64,000 bases of DNA, from the NCBI GenBank assembly GCA_937981765.1, contig CALJOM010000001.1, positions 215,778 to 279,777 of the forward strand, given 5' to 3'. Position 1 is the stretch's first letter, and every line of letters begins with the position of its first letter. The notes below the pieces were generated by a model. The model did not search any database. It saw nothing but the letters and a program-made list of their open reading frames with translations, and was not told where the DNA came from. Below are positions 62,722 to 64,000 of this stretch, piece after piece. Both the position numbers and the translations under genes were made by a program. The DNA comes from an uncultured Bacteroidales bacterium. Lineage in GTDB: Bacteria > Bacteroidota > Bacteroidia > Bacteroidales > Salinivirgaceae.

Positions 62722-64000
62722 ATGAAAGCCAATAGAATCTTAACGCTATCAATTGTTTCGCTAATGATTATGGGCTGCCAGAAGCCAAAATCGAACATTA
62801 CTGGGTGGGAATACAACACCCCGGAGAATGGGGGGTTTACCTATCGATTTGGGTATATTGAACAAGAAACGGGCCCGGGTCTGGTGCTGATTGAAGGAGG
62901 TACATTCGTAATGGGACAAGTTCTTGACGACGTAATGAAAGATTGGAACAATGTACCACGTCGTGTTTCCGTGTCCTCTTTCTACATGGACGAAACCGAA
63001 ATTTCGAACGTAAACTATCGAGAATATATTTTCTGGCTTCAACGAGTTTTTGGCCAGGATTTTCCTAATATTGTAAAGAAGGCAATGCCTGATACACTAG
63101 TTTGGAGAGAGCGGCTTGCTTTCAATGAGCCTTTAGTGGAATATTATTTCAGACATCCGGCATATCAAGATTATCCAGTGGTCGGGGTAAATTGGGTTCA
63201 GGCCAACGATTTCTGCCTCTGGCGTACTGACCGTGTAAACGAAGAAATTTTAGTTCAACGGGGTCTTTGGGAACGCAAACCTGAAGAAGAAAAAGTTACA
63301 GCTCAACTAATTGGAAGTCCACTTAACCACATAATTTTTAACACCGATGCCTATTTAGCTGGGCGTCACATCGATAAATTTGCCGGGGAAGGCGGAGTGG
63401 CCGAGGTAGATGTAGTAGGAACATCAGCCGATCAAAAAACCAAAAAAGTAACTATTGAAGATGGTCTGTTGCTACCAAAATATCGCCTTCCGACGGAAGC
63501 GGAATGGGAGTACGCTGCTTTGGGACTTATTGGAATTTCATCGGGTGAAAATTACTATGAACGTCGCATCTATCCTTGGAATGGAGATTATGTTCGATAC
63601 AATAAAGGAAAAGATCAAGGTAAAATCCGAGCCAATTTTGTTCGTGGACGTGGTGACTATATGGGGGTTGCTGGAGCTCTTAACGATAAAGCAGATATTG
63701 CCGCACCGGTACGATCCTATTGGCCCAATGATTTTGGTCTATACTGTATGGCCGGAAATGTTAATGAGTGGGTTATGGATGTATATCGTCCGGTAAGTTT
63801 CCAAGATTTCAACGAATTCAGACCATTCCGTGGTAACGTTTTCATGGAACCAAAGCGTAAGAACGAAGATGGCAAAATTAAATATGTAACCAACGATACT
63901 ACAGGTAGAATTGAATATCAGCCTATTACCGAAGAAATGGCTGTAGATAGGAGAAACTATCGTAAAGCCGATAATCGTAACTACAACGACGGAGATTTTG
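62722..64000 (+). CDS. gldJ: gliding/T9SS lipoprotein GldJ (3' end outside window)
   Basis: An open frame from the ATG at 62722 to the window edge, 426 complete codons plus one base. Lipobox MIMGC (Cys19). The mature part is a formylglycine-enzyme-like (SUMF1) domain in two segments: GLVLIEGGTFVMGQ, VSSFYMDETEISNVNY, VVGVNWVQANDFCLWR and YRLPTEAEWEYAALG, CMAGNVNEWVMDVYRP. The beginning (GWEYNTPENGGF, VPRRVSVSSFYMDETE) is the GldJ rather than the GldK type. GldJ is an outer-membrane-associated lipoprotein required for stability of the T9SS core in Flavobacterium. The stop is not in the window. Confidence 0.93.
   Translation, partial: MKANRILTLSIVSLMIMGCQKPKSNITGWEYNTPENGGFTYRFGYIEQETGPGLVLIEGGTFVMGQVLDDVMKDWNNVPRRVSVSSFYMDETEISNVNYREYIFWLQRVFGQDFPNIVKKAMPDTLVWRERLAFNEPLVEYYFRHPAYQDYPVVGVNWVQANDFCLWRTDRVNEEILVQRGLWERKPEEEKVTAQLIGSPLNHIIFNTDAYLAGRHIDKFAGEGGVAEVDVVGTSADQKTKKVTIEDGLLLPKYRLPTEAEWEYAALGLIGISSGENYYERRIYPWNGDYVRYNKGKDQGKIRANFVRGRGDYMGVAGALNDKADIAAPVRSYWPNDFGLYCMAGNVNEWVMDVYRPVSFQDFNEFRPFRGNVFMEPKRKNEDGKIKYVTNDTTGRIEYQPITEEMAVDRRNYRKADNRNYNDGDF

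Noticed and set aside
1..64000. tRNA, rRNA, CRISPR or insertion sequences
   Set aside because: I looked in all gaps on both strands and saw no cloverleaf, no repeat-spacer pattern, no transposase and no terminal inverted repeats with target duplications; a tool such as tRNAscan-SE would be decisive for tRNAs.

Overview
The window is a 64 kb stretch of a Bacteroidota chromosome, most likely class Bacteroidia (Bacteroidales/Marinilabiliales-like). The evidence is the type IX secretion set (PorU, PorV, PorP/SprF, GldJ and a PorE-like protein), many Bacteroidota-specific envelope proteins, AT-rich intergenic DNA, and repeated promoter matches to the Bacteroidota consensus TTTG-19/20 nt-TAnnTTTG. 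It looks like an ordinary chromosomal region: I see no rRNA, tRNA, insertion sequence, prophage or CRISPR array.

Layout. 0-8 kb: an OstA/LptA-like protein, then (minus strand) a hybrid histidine kinase coupled to a DtxR-like regulator, the ATPase YchF and a soluble PAS kinase. 8-14 kb: a membrane protein, then a four-gene minus-strand operon (alpha/beta hydrolase-like, TPR protein, PP2C-like/TM/LysM protein, YciB-Nudix fusion) in which two of the enzyme-like proteins have lost catalytic residues. 14-28 kb: a parvulin lipoprotein with TPRs, an HNH-AP2 protein, a GT2 fused to a degenerate sugar-phosphate transferase, an orphan 2-oxoacid dehydrogenase E2, a small membrane protein with a Spy-like lipoprotein, a SiaC-like protein, and a glycosyltransferase/deacetylase-like/ClC run. 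28-33 kb: an acyl-CoA synthetase, ffh, folD and a metallophosphoesterase pair. 34-40 kb: a TetR-TolC-HlyD-permease-permease efflux operon with no ATPase, then an untranslated leader region. 40-46 kb: bipA, then a compact operon of a lysine 2,3-aminomutase-like radical SAM enzyme, two D-Ala-D-Ala-ligase-like ATP-grasp enzymes and a GNAT acetyltransferase. 46-53 kb: a GT39-type membrane glycosyltransferase, a secreted TPR/beta-barrel pair, a YfgM-like protein and ribH. 53-64 kb: the type IX secretion locus, with ispF behind porV.

The best candidate for an undescribed system is the KamA/ATP-grasp/ATP-grasp/GNAT operon (42.1-45.9 kb). The aminomutase keeps both aspartates that bind lysine, so it probably makes beta-lysine. 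The two ligases are divergent from Ddl at the acceptor end and could join beta-lysine to other amino acids, with the GNAT acetylating the product. A second theme is repurposed enzyme folds: a PP2C-like domain, an alpha/beta hydrolase, an HNH nuclease, a DtxR regulator and a PglC-type transferase have each lost key residues or core segments while remaining intact reading frames.
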